The position numbers and the translations under genes are program-made. From Siphonodentalium dalli (Eukaryota > Mollusca > Scaphopoda > Gadilida > Siphonodentaliidae), in the NCBI GenBank assembly GCA_032622095.1, contig CP136065.1, positions 55,239,949 through 55,303,948 of the forward strand: a stretch of DNA of 64,000 bases, read 5' to 3'. Of the stretch, positions 45,531 to 59,800 are shown in pieces (the stretch's first letter is position 1; each line of letters begins with the position of its first letter). The notes under the pieces are model-generated. The model had not been told where the DNA came from. It saw only the letters and a program-made list of their open reading frames with translations, and made no database searches.

Positions 45531-48138
45531 GCTGGCGCCGCACGGGCTCGCAAATACGACAACGTCGACCGCCTGGTCAAACTACACACACGTACCAAGT
45601 TTCGTCCCGATCGGTCGAGAATCGTAGATTTGTATAAATGACAGACAAACAGACAAACAGACAGACAGAAGACAGAGGTCTTCAAAATATATATGAGACT
45701 AGCCGATGAGCCCGACGTTGTCCGGGCTACTCAAAACCAAATTCCAAGTCGATAGCTCCACCCGTTTCCGAGATCTCGTCTGCGCATGCGCGAAGCTGGC
45801 GTCGCACGGGCTCGGCGACCACATAAAATTCGTATCCGGGGCAAGATACATTCACATAGCAAATTTCAAGTCGATAGCTCCACCCGTTTCCGAGATCTCG
45901 TCTGCGCATGCGCGAAGCGGGTGTCACACGGGCTCGCCAATACGACAACGTTCACCGCCTGGTCAAACTACACACACGTACCAAGTTTCGTCCCGATCGG
46001 TCGAGAATCGTAGATTTGTATAAATGACAGACAGACAGACAGACAAACAAACAGAGGTCTTCAAAATATATATGAGACTAGCCGATGAGCCCGACGTTGT
46101 CCGGGCTATTCAAAAACCAAATTTCAAGTCGATAGCTCTACCCAGCCCGACGTTGTCCGGGCTATTAAAAAACCAAATTTCAAGTCGATAGCTCCACCCG
46201 TTTCCGAGATCTCGTCTGCGCATGCGCGAAGCTGGCGTCGCTAGGGCTCGGCGATCCGATAAAATTCGTATCCGGGGCAAGATACATTCACATACCAAAT
46301 TTCAAGTCGATAGCTCCACCCGTTTCCGAGATCTGGTCTGCGCATGCGCGAAGCTTGCGTCGCACGGACTCAGCGACCCGATAAAATTCGTATCCGGGGC
46401 AAGATACATTCACATAACCAAATTTCAAGTCGATAGCTGCACCAGTTTCCGATATCTCGTCTGCGCATGCGCTGCACGGGCGTGGCACGGGCTCGCCAAT
46501 ACGACAACGACGACAGCCTGGTCAAACTACACACACGTATCAAGTTTCGTCCCGATCGGTCGAGAATCGTAGATTTGTATAAATGACAGACAGACAGACA
46601 GACAGACAGACATAAATATATATGAGACTAGCCGATGAGCCCGACGTTGTCCGGGGTATTCAAAAACCAAATTTCAAGTCGATAGCTCCACCCGTTTCCG
46701 AGATCTGGTCTGCGCATGCGCGAAGCTGGCGTCGCACGGGCTCGGCGACCCGATAAAATTCGTCCCCGGGGCAATATACATTCACATAGCAAATTTCAAG
46801 TCGATAGCTCCACCCGTTTCCGAAATCTCGTCTGCGCATGCGCGAAGCTGGCGTCGCACGGGCTCGGCAACCCGATAAAATTCGTCTCCGGGGCAAGATA
46901 CATTCACATACCAAATTCCAAGTCGATAGCTCCACCCGTTTCCGAGATCTCGTCTGCGCATGCGCGAAGCTGGCGTCGCACGGGCTCGGCGACTCGATAA
47001 AATTCGTATCCGGGGCAAGATACATTCACATAGCAAATTTTAAGTCGATAGCTCCACCCGTTTCCTAGATATCGTCTGCGCATGCGCGAAGCGGGCGCCG
47101 CACGGGCTCGCCAATACGACAACGTCGACCGCCTGGTCAAACTACACACACGTACCAAGTTTCGTCCCGATCGGTCGAGAATCGTAGATTTGTATAAATG
47201 ACAGACAAACAGACAAACAGACAGACAGAAGACAGAGGTCTTCAAAATATATATGAGACTAGCCGATGAGCCCGACGTTGTCCGTGCTACTCAAAAACCA
47301 AACTCCAAGTCGATAGCTCCACCCGTTTCCGAGATCTCGTCTGCGCATGCGCGAAGCGGGTGTCACACGGGCTCGCCATTACGACAACGTTCACCGCCTG
47401 GTCAAACTACACACACGTACCAAGTTTCGTCCCGATCGGTCGAGAATCGTAGATTTGTATAAATGACAGACAGACAGACAGACAAACAAACAGAGGTCTT
47501 CAAAATATATATGAGACTAGCCGATGAGCCCGACGTTGTCCGGGCTATTCAAAAACCAAATTTCAAGTCGATAGCTCTACCCAGCCCGACGATGTCCGGG
47601 CTATTAAAAAACCAAATTTCAAGTCGATAGCTCCACCCGTTTCCGAGATCTCGTCTGCGCATGCGCGAAGCTGGCGTCGCTAGGGCTCGGCGACCCGATA
47701 AAATTCGTCTCCGGGGCAAGATACATTCACATACCAAATTTCAAGTCGATAGCTCCACCCGTTTCCGAGATCTGGTCTGCGCATGCGCGAAGCTGGCGTC
47801 GCACGGGCTCGGCGACCCGATAAAATTCGTATCCGGGGCAAGATACATTCACATACCAAATTTCAAGTCGATAGCTCCACCCGTTTCCGAGATCTCGTCT
47901 GCGCATGCGCGAAGCTGGCGTCGCACGGGCTCGGCGACCCGATAAAATTCGTATCCGGGGCAAGATTCATTCACATACCAAATTTCAAGTCGATAGCTCC
48001 ACCCGTTTCCGAGATCTCGTCTGCGCATGCGCGAAGCTGGCGCCGCACGGGCTCGCAAATACGACAACGTCGACCGCCTGGTCAAACTACACACACGTAC
48101 CAAGTTTCGTCCCGATCGGTCGAGAATCGTAGATTTGT

Positions 48139-48370
48139 ATGACGTACCCACACACACACACACACACACAAACATAAATATATAAGAGAGATATGTAAAT
48201 TAGATAGATTGTATCCAAATATATAGGAGATATATGTAAATGATCTACACACCATTACTGGTGTTTGTCAAATTTAAGTGGGGTATATCAATACTCATTC
48301 ACGATCATATCATTGAGGTCCGGAGGGTGTGGGCTATCTCTCGAATACACGGAGTTCTCAAAATATATAG
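48139..48370. repeat. Non-array island with (CA)n, copy 1
   Basis: The array tail is interrupted after GATTTGTAT by GACGTACC, a CA run and about 200 bases of unrelated AT-rich sequence, then resumes at GACTAGCCGATGAG. The same island recurs at 50617-50850. Confidence 0.9.
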
Positions 48371-50616
48371 AAGAGACTAGCCGATGAGCCCGACGTTGTC
48401 CGAGCTATTCAAAAACCAAATTTCAAGTAAATATAGCTCTACCCATTTCCGAGATCTGGTCAGCGCATGCGCGAAGCTTGCGTCGCACGGGCTCGGTGAC
48501 CCGATAAAATTCGTATCCGGGCAAGATACATTCACATAGCAAATTTCAAGTCGATAGCTCCACCCGTTTCCGAGATCTGGTCTGCGCATGCGAGAAGCTT
48601 GCGTCGCACGGACTCAGCGACCCGATAAAATTCGTATCCGGGGCAAGATACATTCACATACCAAATTTCAAGTCGATAGCTGCACCAGTTTCCGATATCT
48701 CGTCTGCGCATGCGCTGCACGGGCGTCGCACGGGCTCGCCAATATGACAACGACGACAGCCTGGTCAAACTACACACACGTATCAAGTTTCGTCCCGATC
48801 GGTCGAGAATCGTAGATTTGTATAAATGACAGACAGACAGACAGACATAAATATATATGAGACTAGCCGATGAGCCCGACGTTGTCCGGGGTATTCAAAA
48901 ACCAAATTTCAAGTCGATAGCTCCACCGTTTCCGAGATCTGGTCTGCGCATGCGCGAAGCTGGCGTCGCACGGGCTCGGCGACCCGATAAAATTCGTCTC
49001 CGGGGCAATATACATTCACATAGCAAATTTCAAGTCGATAGCTCCACCCGTTTCCGAAATCTCGTCTGCGCATGCGCGAAGCTTGCGTCGCACGGACTCA
49101 GCGACCCGATAAAATTCGTATCCGGGCAATATACATCCACATAGCAAATTTCAAGTCGATAGCTGCACCAGTTTCCGATATCTCGTCTGCGCATGCGCTG
49201 CACGGGCGTCGCACGGGCTCGCCAATACGACAACGACGACAGCCTGGTCAAACTACACACACGTATCAAGTTTCGTCCCGATCGGTCGAGAATCGTAGAT
49301 TTGTATAAATGACAGACAGACAGACAGACAGACATAAATATATATGAGACTAGCCGATGAGCCCGACGTTGTCAGGGGTATTCAAAAACCAAATTTCAAG
49401 TCGATAGCTCCACCCGTTTCCGAGATCTGGTCTGCGCATGCGCGAAGCTGGCGTCGCACGGGCTCGGCGACCCGATAAAATTCGTCTCCGGGGCAAGATA
49501 CATTCACATACCAAATTCCAAGTCGATAGCTCCACCCGTTTCCTAGATATCGTCTGCGCATGCGCGAAGCGGGCGCCGCACGGGCTCGCCAATACGACAA
49601 CGTCGACCGCCTGGTCAAACTACACACACGTACCAAGTTTCGTCCCGATCGGTCGAGAATCGTAGATTTGTATAAATGACAGACAAACAGACAAACAGAC
49701 AGACAGAAGACAGAGGTCTTCAAAATATATATGAGACTAGCCGATGAGCCCGACGTTGTCCGTGCTACTCATAAACCAAATTCCAAGTCGATAGCTCCAC
49801 CCGTTTCCGAGATCTCGTCTGCGCATGCGCGAAGCGGGTGTCACACGGGCTCGCCATTACGACAACGTTCACCGCCTGGTCAAACTACACACACGTACCA
49901 AGTTTCGTCCCGATCGGTCGAGAATCGTAGATTTGTATAAATGACAGACAGACAGACAGACAAACAAACAGAGGTCTTCAAAATATATATGAGACTAGCC
50001 GATGAGCCCGACGTTGTCCGGGCTATTCAAAAACCAAATTTCAAGTCGATAGCTCTACCCAGCCCGACGATGTCCGGGCTATTAAAAAACCAAATTTCAA
50101 GTCGATAGCTCCACCCGTTTCCGAGATCTCGTCTGCGCATGCGCGAAGCTGGCGTCGCTAGGGCTCGGCGACCCGACAAAATTCGTCTCCGGGGCAAGAT
50201 ACATTCACATACCAAATTTCAAGTCGATAGCTCCACCCGTTTCCGAGATCTGGTCTGCGCATGCGCGAAGCTGGCGTCGCACGGGCTCGGCGACCCGATA
50301 AAATTCGTATCCGGGGCAAGATACATTCACATACCAAATTTCAAGTCGATAGCTCCACCCGTTTCCGAGATCTCGTCTGCGCATGCGCGAAGCTGGCGTC
50401 GCACGGGCTCGGCGACCCGATAAAATTCGTATCCGGGGCAAGATTCATTCACATACCAAATTTCAAGTCGATAGCTCCACCCGTTTCCGAGATCTCGTCT
50501 GCGCATGCGCGAAGCTGGCGCCGCACGGGCTCGCAAATACGACAACGTCGACCGCCTGGTCAAACTACACACACGTACCAAGTTTCGTCCCGATCGGTCG
50601 AGAATCGTAGATTTGT

Positions 50617-50850
50617 ATGACGTACCCACACACACACACACACACACAAACATAAATATATAAGAGAGATATGTAAATTAGATAGATTGTATCCAAATAT
50701 ATAGGAGATATATGTAAATGATCTACACACCATTACTGGTGTTTGTCAAATTTAAGTGGGGTATATCAATACTCATTCACGATCATATCATTGAGGTCCG
50801 GAGGGTGTGGGCTATCTCTCGAATACACGGAGTTCTCAAAATATATAGAA
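50617..50850. repeat. Non-array island with (CA)n, copy 2
   Basis: Essentially identical to 48139-48370 at offset 2478. It shows that a ~2.48-kb block was duplicated in tandem after the island arose. Confidence 0.9.
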
Positions 50851-53800
50851 GAGACTAGCCGATGAGCCCGACGTTGTCCGAGCTATTCAAAAACCAAATT
50901 TCAAGTAAATATAGCTCCACCCATTTCCGAGATCTGGTCAGCGCATGCGCGAAGCTTGCGTCGCACGGGCTCGGTGACCCGATAAAATTCGTATCCGGGG
51001 CAAGATACATTCACATAGCAAATTTCAAGTCGATAGCTCCACCCGTTTCCGAGATCTGGTCTGCGCATGCGAGAAGCTTGCGTCGCACGGACTCAGCGAC
51101 CCGATAAAATTCGTATCCGGGGCAAGATACATTCACATACCAAATTTCAAGTCGATAGCTGCACCAGTTTCCGATATCTCGTCTGCGCATGCGCTGCACG
51201 GGCGTCGCACGGGCTCGCCAATATGACAACGACGACAGCCTGGTCAAACTACACACACGTATCAAGTTTCGTCCCGATCGGTCGAGAATCGTAGATTTGT
51301 ATAAATGACAGACAGACAGACAGACATAAATATATATGAGACTAGCCGATGAGCCCGACGTTGTCCGGGGTATTCAAAAACCAAATTTCAAGTCGATAGC
51401 TCCACCGTTTCCGAGATCTGGTCTGCGCATGCGCGAAGCTGGCGTCGCACGGGCTCGGCGACCCGATAAAATTCGTCTCCGGGGCAATATACATTCACAT
51501 AGCAAATTTCAAGTCGATAGCTCCACCCGTTTCCGAAATCTCGTCTGCGCATGCGCGAAGCTTGCGTCGCACGGACTCAGCGACCCGATAAAATTCGTAT
51601 CCGGGGCAATATACATTCACATAGCAAATTTCAAGTCGATAGCTGCACCAGTTTCCGATATCTCGTCTGCGCATGCGCTGCACGGGCGTCGCACGGGCTC
51701 GCCAATACGACAACGACGACAGCCTGGTCAAACTACACACACGTATCAAGTTTCGTCCCGATCGGTCGAGAATCGTAGATTTGTATAAATGACAGACAGA
51801 CAGACAGACAGACATAAATATATATGAGACTAGCCGATGAGCCCGACGTTGTCAGGGGTATTCAAAAACCAAATTTCAAGTCGATAGCTCCACCCGTTTC
51901 CGAGATCTGGTCTGCGCATGCGCGAAGCTGGCGTCGCACGGGCTCGGCGACCCGATAAAATTCGTCTCCGGGGCAAGATACATTCACATACCAAATTCCA
52001 AGTCGATAGCTCCACCCGTTTCCTAGATATCGTCTGCGCATGCGCGAAGCGGGCGCCGCACGGGCTCGCCAATACGACAACGTCGACCGCCTGGTCAAAC
52101 TACACACACGTACCAAGTTTCGTCCCGATCGGTCGAGAATCGTAGATTTGTATAAATGACAGACAAACAGACAAACAGACAGACAGAAGACAGAGGTCTT
52201 CAAAATATATATGAGACTAGCCGATGAGCCCGACGTTGTCCGTGCTACTCATAAACCAAATTCCAAGTCGATAGCTCCACCCGTTTCCGAGATCTCGTCT
52301 GCGCATGCGCGAAGCGGGTGTCACACGGGCTCGCCATTACGACAACGTTCACCGCCTGGTCAAACTACACACACGTACCAAGTTTCGTCCCGATCGGTCG
52401 AGAATCGTAGATTTGTATAAATGACAGACAGACAGACAGACAAACAAACAGAGGTCTTCAAAATATATATGAGACTAGCCGATGAGCCCGACGTTGTCCG
52501 GGCTATTCAAAAACCAAATTTCAAGTCGATAGCTCTACCCAGCCCGACGATGTCCGGGCTATTAAAAAACCAAATTTCAAGTCGATAGCTCCACCCGTTT
52601 CCGAGATCTCGTCTGCGCATGCGCGAAGCTGGCGTCGCTAGGGCTCGGCGACCCGATAAAATTCGTCTCCGGGGCAAGATACATTCACATACCAAATTTC
52701 AAGTCGATAGCTCCACCCGTTTCCGAGATCTGGTCTGCGCATGCGCGAAGCTGGCGTCGCACGGGCTCGGCGACCCGATAAAATTCGTATCCGGGGCAAG
52801 ATACATTCACATACCAAATTTCAAGTCGATAGCTCCACCCGTTTCCGAGATCTCGTCTGCGCATGCGCGAAGCTGGCGTCGCACGGGCTCGGCGACCCGA
52901 TAAAATTCGTATCCGGGGCAAGATTCATTCACATACCAAATTTCAAGTCGATAGCTCCACCCGTTTCCGAGATCTCGTCTGCGCATGCGCGAAGCTGGCG
53001 CCGCACGGGCTCGCAAATACGACAACGTCGACCGCCTGGTCAAACTACACACACGTACCAAGTTTCGTCCCGATCGGTCGAGAATCGTAGATTTGTATAA
53101 ATGACAGACAAACAGACAAACAGACAGACAGAAGACAGAGGTCTTCAAAATATATATGAGACTAGCCGATGAGCCCGACGTTGTCCGGGCTACTCAAAAA
53201 CCAAATTCCAAGTCGATAGCTCCACCCGTTTCCGAGATCTCGTCTGCGCATGCGCGAAGCTGGCGTCGCACGGGCTCGGCGACCACATAAAATTCGTATC
53301 CGGGGCAAGATACATTCACATAGCAAATTTCAAGTCGATAGCTCCACCCGTTTCCGAGATCTCGTCTGCGCATGCGCGAAGCGGGTGTCACACGGGCTCG
53401 CCAATACGACAACGTTCACCGCCTGGTCAAACTACACACACGTACCAAGTTTCGTCCCGATCGGTCGAGAATCGTAGATTTGTATAAATGACAGACAGAC
53501 AGACAGACAAACAAACAGAGGTCTTCAAAATATATATGAGACTAGCCGATGAGCCCGACGTTGTCCGGGCTATTCAAAAACCAAATTTCAAGTCGATAGC
53601 TCTACCCAGCCCGACGTTGTCCGGGCTATTAAAAAACCAAATTTCAAGTCGATAGCTCCACCCGTTTCCGAGATCTCGTCTGCGCATGCGCGAAGCTGGC
53701 GTCGCTAGGGCTCGGCGATCCGATAAAATTCGTATCCGGGGCAAGATACATTCACATACCAAATTTCAAGTCGATAGCTCCACCCGTTTCCGAGATCTGG

Positions 53801-56800
53801 TCTGCGCATGCGCGAAGCTTGCGTCGCACGGACTCAGCGACCCGATAAAATTCGTATCCGGGGCAAGATACATTCACATAACCAAATTTCAAGTCGATAG
53901 CTGCACCAGTTTCCGATATCTCGTCTGCGCATGCGCTGCACGGGCGTGGCACGGGCTCGCCAATACGACAACGACGACAGCCTGGTCAAACTACACACAC
54001 GTATCAAGTTTCGTCCCGATCGGTCGAGAATCGTAGATTTGTATAAATGACAGACAGACAGACAGACAGACAGACATAAATATATATGAGACTAGCCGAT
54101 GAGCCCGACGTTGTCCGGGGTATTCAAAAACCAAATTTCAAGTCGATAGCTCCACCCGTTTCCGAGATCTGGTCTGCGCATGCGCGAAGCTGGCGTCGCA
54201 CGGGCTCGGCGACCCGATAAAATTCGTCCCCGGGGCAATATACATTCACATAGCAAATTTCAAGTCGATAGCTCCACCCGTTTCCGAAATCTCGTCTGCG
54301 CATGCGCGAAGCTGGCGTCGCACGGGCTCGGCGACCCGATAAAATTCGTCTCCGGGGCAAGATACATTCACATACCAAATTCCAAGTCGATAGCTCCACC
54401 CGTTTCCGAGATCTCGTCTGCGCATGCGCGAAGCTGGCGTCGCACGGGCTCGGCGACTCGATAAAATTCGTATCCGGGGCAAGATACATTCACATAGCAA
54501 ATTTTAAGTCGATAGCTCCACCCGTTTCCTAGATATCGTCTGCGCATGCGCGAAGCGGGCGCCGCACGGGCTCGCCAATACGACAACGTCGACCGCCTGG
54601 TCAAACTACACACACGTACCAAGTTTCGTCCCGATCGGTCGAGAATCGTAGATTTGTATAAATGACAGACAAACAGACAAACAGACAGACAGAAGACAGA
54701 GGTCTTCAAAATATATATGAGACTAGCCGATGAGCCCGACGTTGTCCGTGCTACTCAAAAACCAAACTCCAAGTCGATAGCTCCACCCGTTTCCGAGATC
54801 TCGTCTGCGCATGCGCGAAGCGGGTGTCACACGGGCTCGCCATTACGACAACGTTCACCGCCTGGTCAAACTACACACACGTACCAAGTTTCGTCCCGAT
54901 CGGTCGAGAATCGTAGATTTGTATAAATGACAGACAGACAGACAGACAAACAAACAGAGGTCTTCAAAATATATATGAGACTAGCCGATGAGCCCGACGT
55001 TGTCCGGGCTATTCAAAAACCAAATTTCAAGTCGATAGCTCTACCCAGCCCGACGATGTCCGGGCTATTAAAAAACCAAATTTCAAGTCGATAGCTCCAC
55101 CCGTTTCCGAGATCTCGTCTGCGCATGCGCGAAGCTGGCGTCGCTAGGGCTCGGCGACCCGATAAAATTCGTCTCCGGGGCAAGATACATTCACATACCA
55201 AATTTCAAGTCGATAGCTCCACCCGTTTCCGAGATCTGGTCTGCGCATGCGCGAAGCTGGCGTCGCACGGGCTCGGCGACCCGATAAAATTCGTATCCGG
55301 GGCAAGATACATTCACATACCAAATTTCAAGTCGATAGCTCCACCCGTTTCCGAGATCTCGTCTGCGCATGCGCGAAGCTGGCGTCGCACGGGCTCGGCG
55401 ACCCGATAAAATTCGTATCCGGGGCAAGATTCATTCACATACCAAATTTCAAGTCGATAGCTCCACCCGTTTCCGAGATCTCGTCTGCGCATGCGCGAAG
55501 CGGGCGCCGCACGGGCTCGCAAATACGACAACGTCGACCGCCTGGTCAAACTACACACACGTACCAAGTTTCGTCCCGATCGGTCGAGAATCGTAGATTT
55601 GTATAAATGACAGACAAACAGACAAACAGACAGACAGAAGACAGAGGTCTTCAAAATATATATGAGACTAGCCGATGAGCCCGACGTTGTCCGGGCTACT
55701 CAAAAACCAAATTCCAAGTCGATAGCTCCACCCGTTTCCGAGATCTCGTCTGCGCATGCGCGAAGCTGGCGTCGCACGGGCTCGCCAATACGACAACGTT
55801 CACCGCCTGGTCAAACTACACACACGTACCAAGTTTCGTCCCGATCGGTCGAGAATCGTAGATTTGTATAAATGACAGACAGACAGACAGACAAACAAAC
55901 AGAGGTCTTCAAAATATATATGAGACTAGCCGATGAGCCCGACGTTGTCCGGGCTATTCAAAAACCAAATTTCAAGTCGATAGCTCTACCCAGCCCGACG
56001 TTGTCCGGGCTATTAAAAAACCAAATTTCAAGTCGATAGCTCCACCCGTTTCCGAGATCTCGTCTGCGCATGCGCGAAGCTGGCGTCGCTAGGGCTCGGC
56101 GATCCGATAAAATTCGTATCCGGGGCAAGATACATTCCCATACCAAATTTCAAGTCGATAGCTCCACCCGTTTCCGAGATCTGGTCTGCGCATGCGCGAA
56201 GTTGGCGTCGCACGGGCTCGGCGACCCGATAAAATTCGTATCCGGGGCAAGATTCATTCACATACCAAATTTCAAGTCGATAGCTCCACCCGTTTCCGAG
56301 ATCTCGTCTGCGCATGCGCGAATCGGGCGCCGCACGGGCTCGCAAATACGACAACGTCGACCGCCTGGTCAAACTACACACACGTACCAAGTTTCGTCCC
56401 GATCGGTCGAGAATCGTAGATTTGTATAAATGACAGACAAACAGACAAACAGACAGACAGAAGACAGAGGTCCTCAAAATATATATGAGACTAGCCGATG
56501 AGCCCGACGTTGTCCGGGCTACTCAAAAACCAAATTCCAAGTCGATAGCTCCACCCGTTTCCGAGATCTCGTCTGCGCATGCGCGAAGCTGGCGTCGCAC
56601 GGGCTCGGCGACTCGATAAAATTCGTCTCCGGGGCAAGATACATTCACATACCAAATTCCAAGTCGAAAGCTCCACCCGTTTCCGAGATCTCGTCTGCGC
56701 ATGCGCGAAGCTGGCGTCGCACGGGCTCGGCGACTCGATAAAATTCGTATCCGGGGCAAGATACATTCACATAGCAAATTTCAAGTCGATAGCTCCACCC

Positions 56801-59800
56801 GTTTCCTAGATATCGTCTGCGCATGCGCGAAGCGGGCGCCGCACGGGCTCGCCAATACGACAACGTCGACCGCCTGGTCAAACTACACACACGTACCAAG
56901 TTTCGTCCCGATCGGTCGAGAATCGTAGATTTGTATAAATGACAGACAAACAGACAAACAGACAGACAGAAGACAGAGGTCTTCAAAATATATATGAGAC
57001 TAGCCGATGAGCCCGACGTTGTCCGTGCTACTCAAAAACCAAATTCCAAGTCGATAGCTCCACCCGTTTCCGAGATCTCGTCTGCGCATGCGCGAAGCGG
57101 GTGTCACACGGGCTCGCCATTACGACAACGTTCACCGCCTGGTCAAACTACACACACGTACCAAGTTTCGTCCCGATCGGTCGAGAATCGTAGATTTGTA
57201 TAAATGACAGACAGACAGACAGACAAACAAACAGAGGTCTTCAAAATATATATGAGACTAGCCGATGAGCCCGACGTTGTCCGGGCTATTCAAAAACCAA
57301 ATTTCAAGTCGATAGCTCTACCCAGCCCGACGATGTCCGGGCTATTAAAAAACCAAATTTCAAGTCGATAGCTCCACCCGTTTCCGAGATCTCGTCTGCG
57401 CATGCGCGAAGCTGGCGTCGCTAGGGCTCGTCGACCCGATAAAATTCGTCTCCGGGGCAAGATACATTCACATACCAAATTTCAAGTCGATAGCTCAACC
57501 CGTTTCCGAGATCTGGTCTGCGCATGCGCGAAGCTGGCGTCGCACGGGCTCGGCGACCCGATAAAATTCGTATCCGGGGCAAGATACATTCACATACCAA
57601 ATTTCAAGTCGATAGCTCCACCCGTTTCCGAGATATCGTCTGCGCATGCGCGAAGCTGGCGTCGCACGGGCTCGGCGACCCGATAAAATTCGTATCCGGG
57701 GCAAGATTCATTCACATACCAAATTTCAAGTCGATAGCTCCACCCGTTTCCGAGATCTCGTCTGCGCATGCGCGAAGCGGGCGCCGCACGGGCTCGCAAA
57801 TACGACAACGTCGACCGCCTGGTCAAACTACACACACGTACCAAGTTTCGTCCCGATCGGTCGAGAATCGTAGATTTGTATAAATGACAGACAAACAGAC
57901 AAACAGACAGACAGAAGACAGAGGTCTTCAAAATATATATGAGACTAGCCGATGAGCCCGACGTTGTCCGGGCTACTCAAAAACCAAATTCCAAGTCGAT
58001 AGCTCCACCCGTTTCCGAGATCTCGTCTGCGCATGCGCGAAGCTGGCGTCGCACGGGCTCGGCGACCACATAAAATTCGTATCCGGGGCAAGATACATTC
58101 ACATAGCAAATTTCAAGTCGATAGCTCCACCCGTTTCCGAGATCTCGTCTGCGCATGCGCGAAGCGGGTGTCACACGGGCTCGCCAATACGACAACGTTC
58201 ACCGCCTGGTCAAACTACACACACGTACCAAGTTTCGTCCCGATCGGTCGAGAATCGTAGATTTGTATAAATGACAGACAAACAGACAAACAGACAGACA
58301 GAAGACAGAGGTCTTCAAAATATATATGAGACTAGCCGATGAGCCCGACGTTGTCCGGGCTACTCAAAAACCAAATTCCAAGTCGATAGCTCCACCCGTT
58401 TCCGAGATCTCGTCTGCGCATGCGCGAAGCTGGTGTCGCACGGGCTCGGCGACCACATAAAATTCGTATCCGGGGCAAGATACATTCACATAGCAAATTT
58501 CAAGTCGATAGCTCCACCCGTTTCCGAGATCTCGTCTGCGCATGCGCGAAGCGGGTGTCACACGGGCTCGCCAATACGATAACGTTCACCGCCTGGTCAA
58601 ACTACACACACGTACCAAGTTTCGTCCCGATCGGTCGAGAATCGTAGATTTGTATAAATGACAGTCAGACAGACAGACAAACAAACAGAGGTCTTCAAAA
58701 TATATATGAGACTAGCCGATGAGCCCGACGTTGTCCGGGCTATTCAAAAACCAAATTTCAAGTCGATAGCTCTACCCAGCCCGACGTTGTCCGGGCTATT
58801 AAAAAACCAAATTTCAAGTCGATAGCTCCACCCGTTTCCGAGATCTCGTCTGCGCATGCGCGAAGCTGGCGTCGCTAGGGCTCGGCGATCCGATAAAATT
58901 CGTATCCGGGGCAAGATACATTCACATACCAAATTTCAAGTCGATAGCTCCACCCGTTTCCGAGATCTGGTCTGCGCATGCGCGAAGCTGGCGTCGCTAG
59001 GGCTCGGCGATCCGATAAAATTCGTATCCGGGGCAAGATACATTCACATACCAAATTTCAAGTCGATAGCTCCACCCGTTTCCGAGATCTGGTCTGCGCA
59101 TGCGCGAAGCTTGCGTCGCACGGACTCAGCGACCCGATAAAATTCGTATCCGGGGCAAGATACATTCACATACCAAATTTCAAGTCGATAGCTGCACCAG
59201 TTTCCGATATCTCGTCTGCGCATGCGCTGCACGGCGTGGCACGGGCTCGCCAATACGACAACGACGACAGCCTGGTCAAACTACACACACGTATCAAGTT
59301 TCGTCCCGATCGGTCGAGAATCGTAGATTTGTATAAATGACAGACAGACAGACAGACAGACAGACATAAATATATATGAGACTAGCCGATGAGCCCGACG
59401 TTGTCCGGGGTATTCAAAAACCAAATTTCAAGTCGATAGCTCCACCCGTTTCCGAGATCTGGTCTGCGCATGCGCGAAGCTGGCGTCGCACGGGCTCGGC
59501 GACCCGATAAAATTCGTCCCCGGGGCAATATACATTCACATAGCAAATTTCAAGTCGATAGCTCCACCCGTTTCCGAAATCTCGTCTGCGCATGCGCGAA
59601 GCTGGCGTCGCACGGGCTCGGCGACCCGATAAAATTCGTCTCCGGGGCAAGATACATTCACATACCAAATTCCAAGTCGATAGCTCCACCCGTTTCCGAG
59701 ATCTCGTCTGCGCATGCGCGAAGCTGGCGTCGCACGGGCTCGGCGACTCGATAAAATTCGTATCCGGGGCAAGATACATTCACATAGCAAATTTCAAGTC

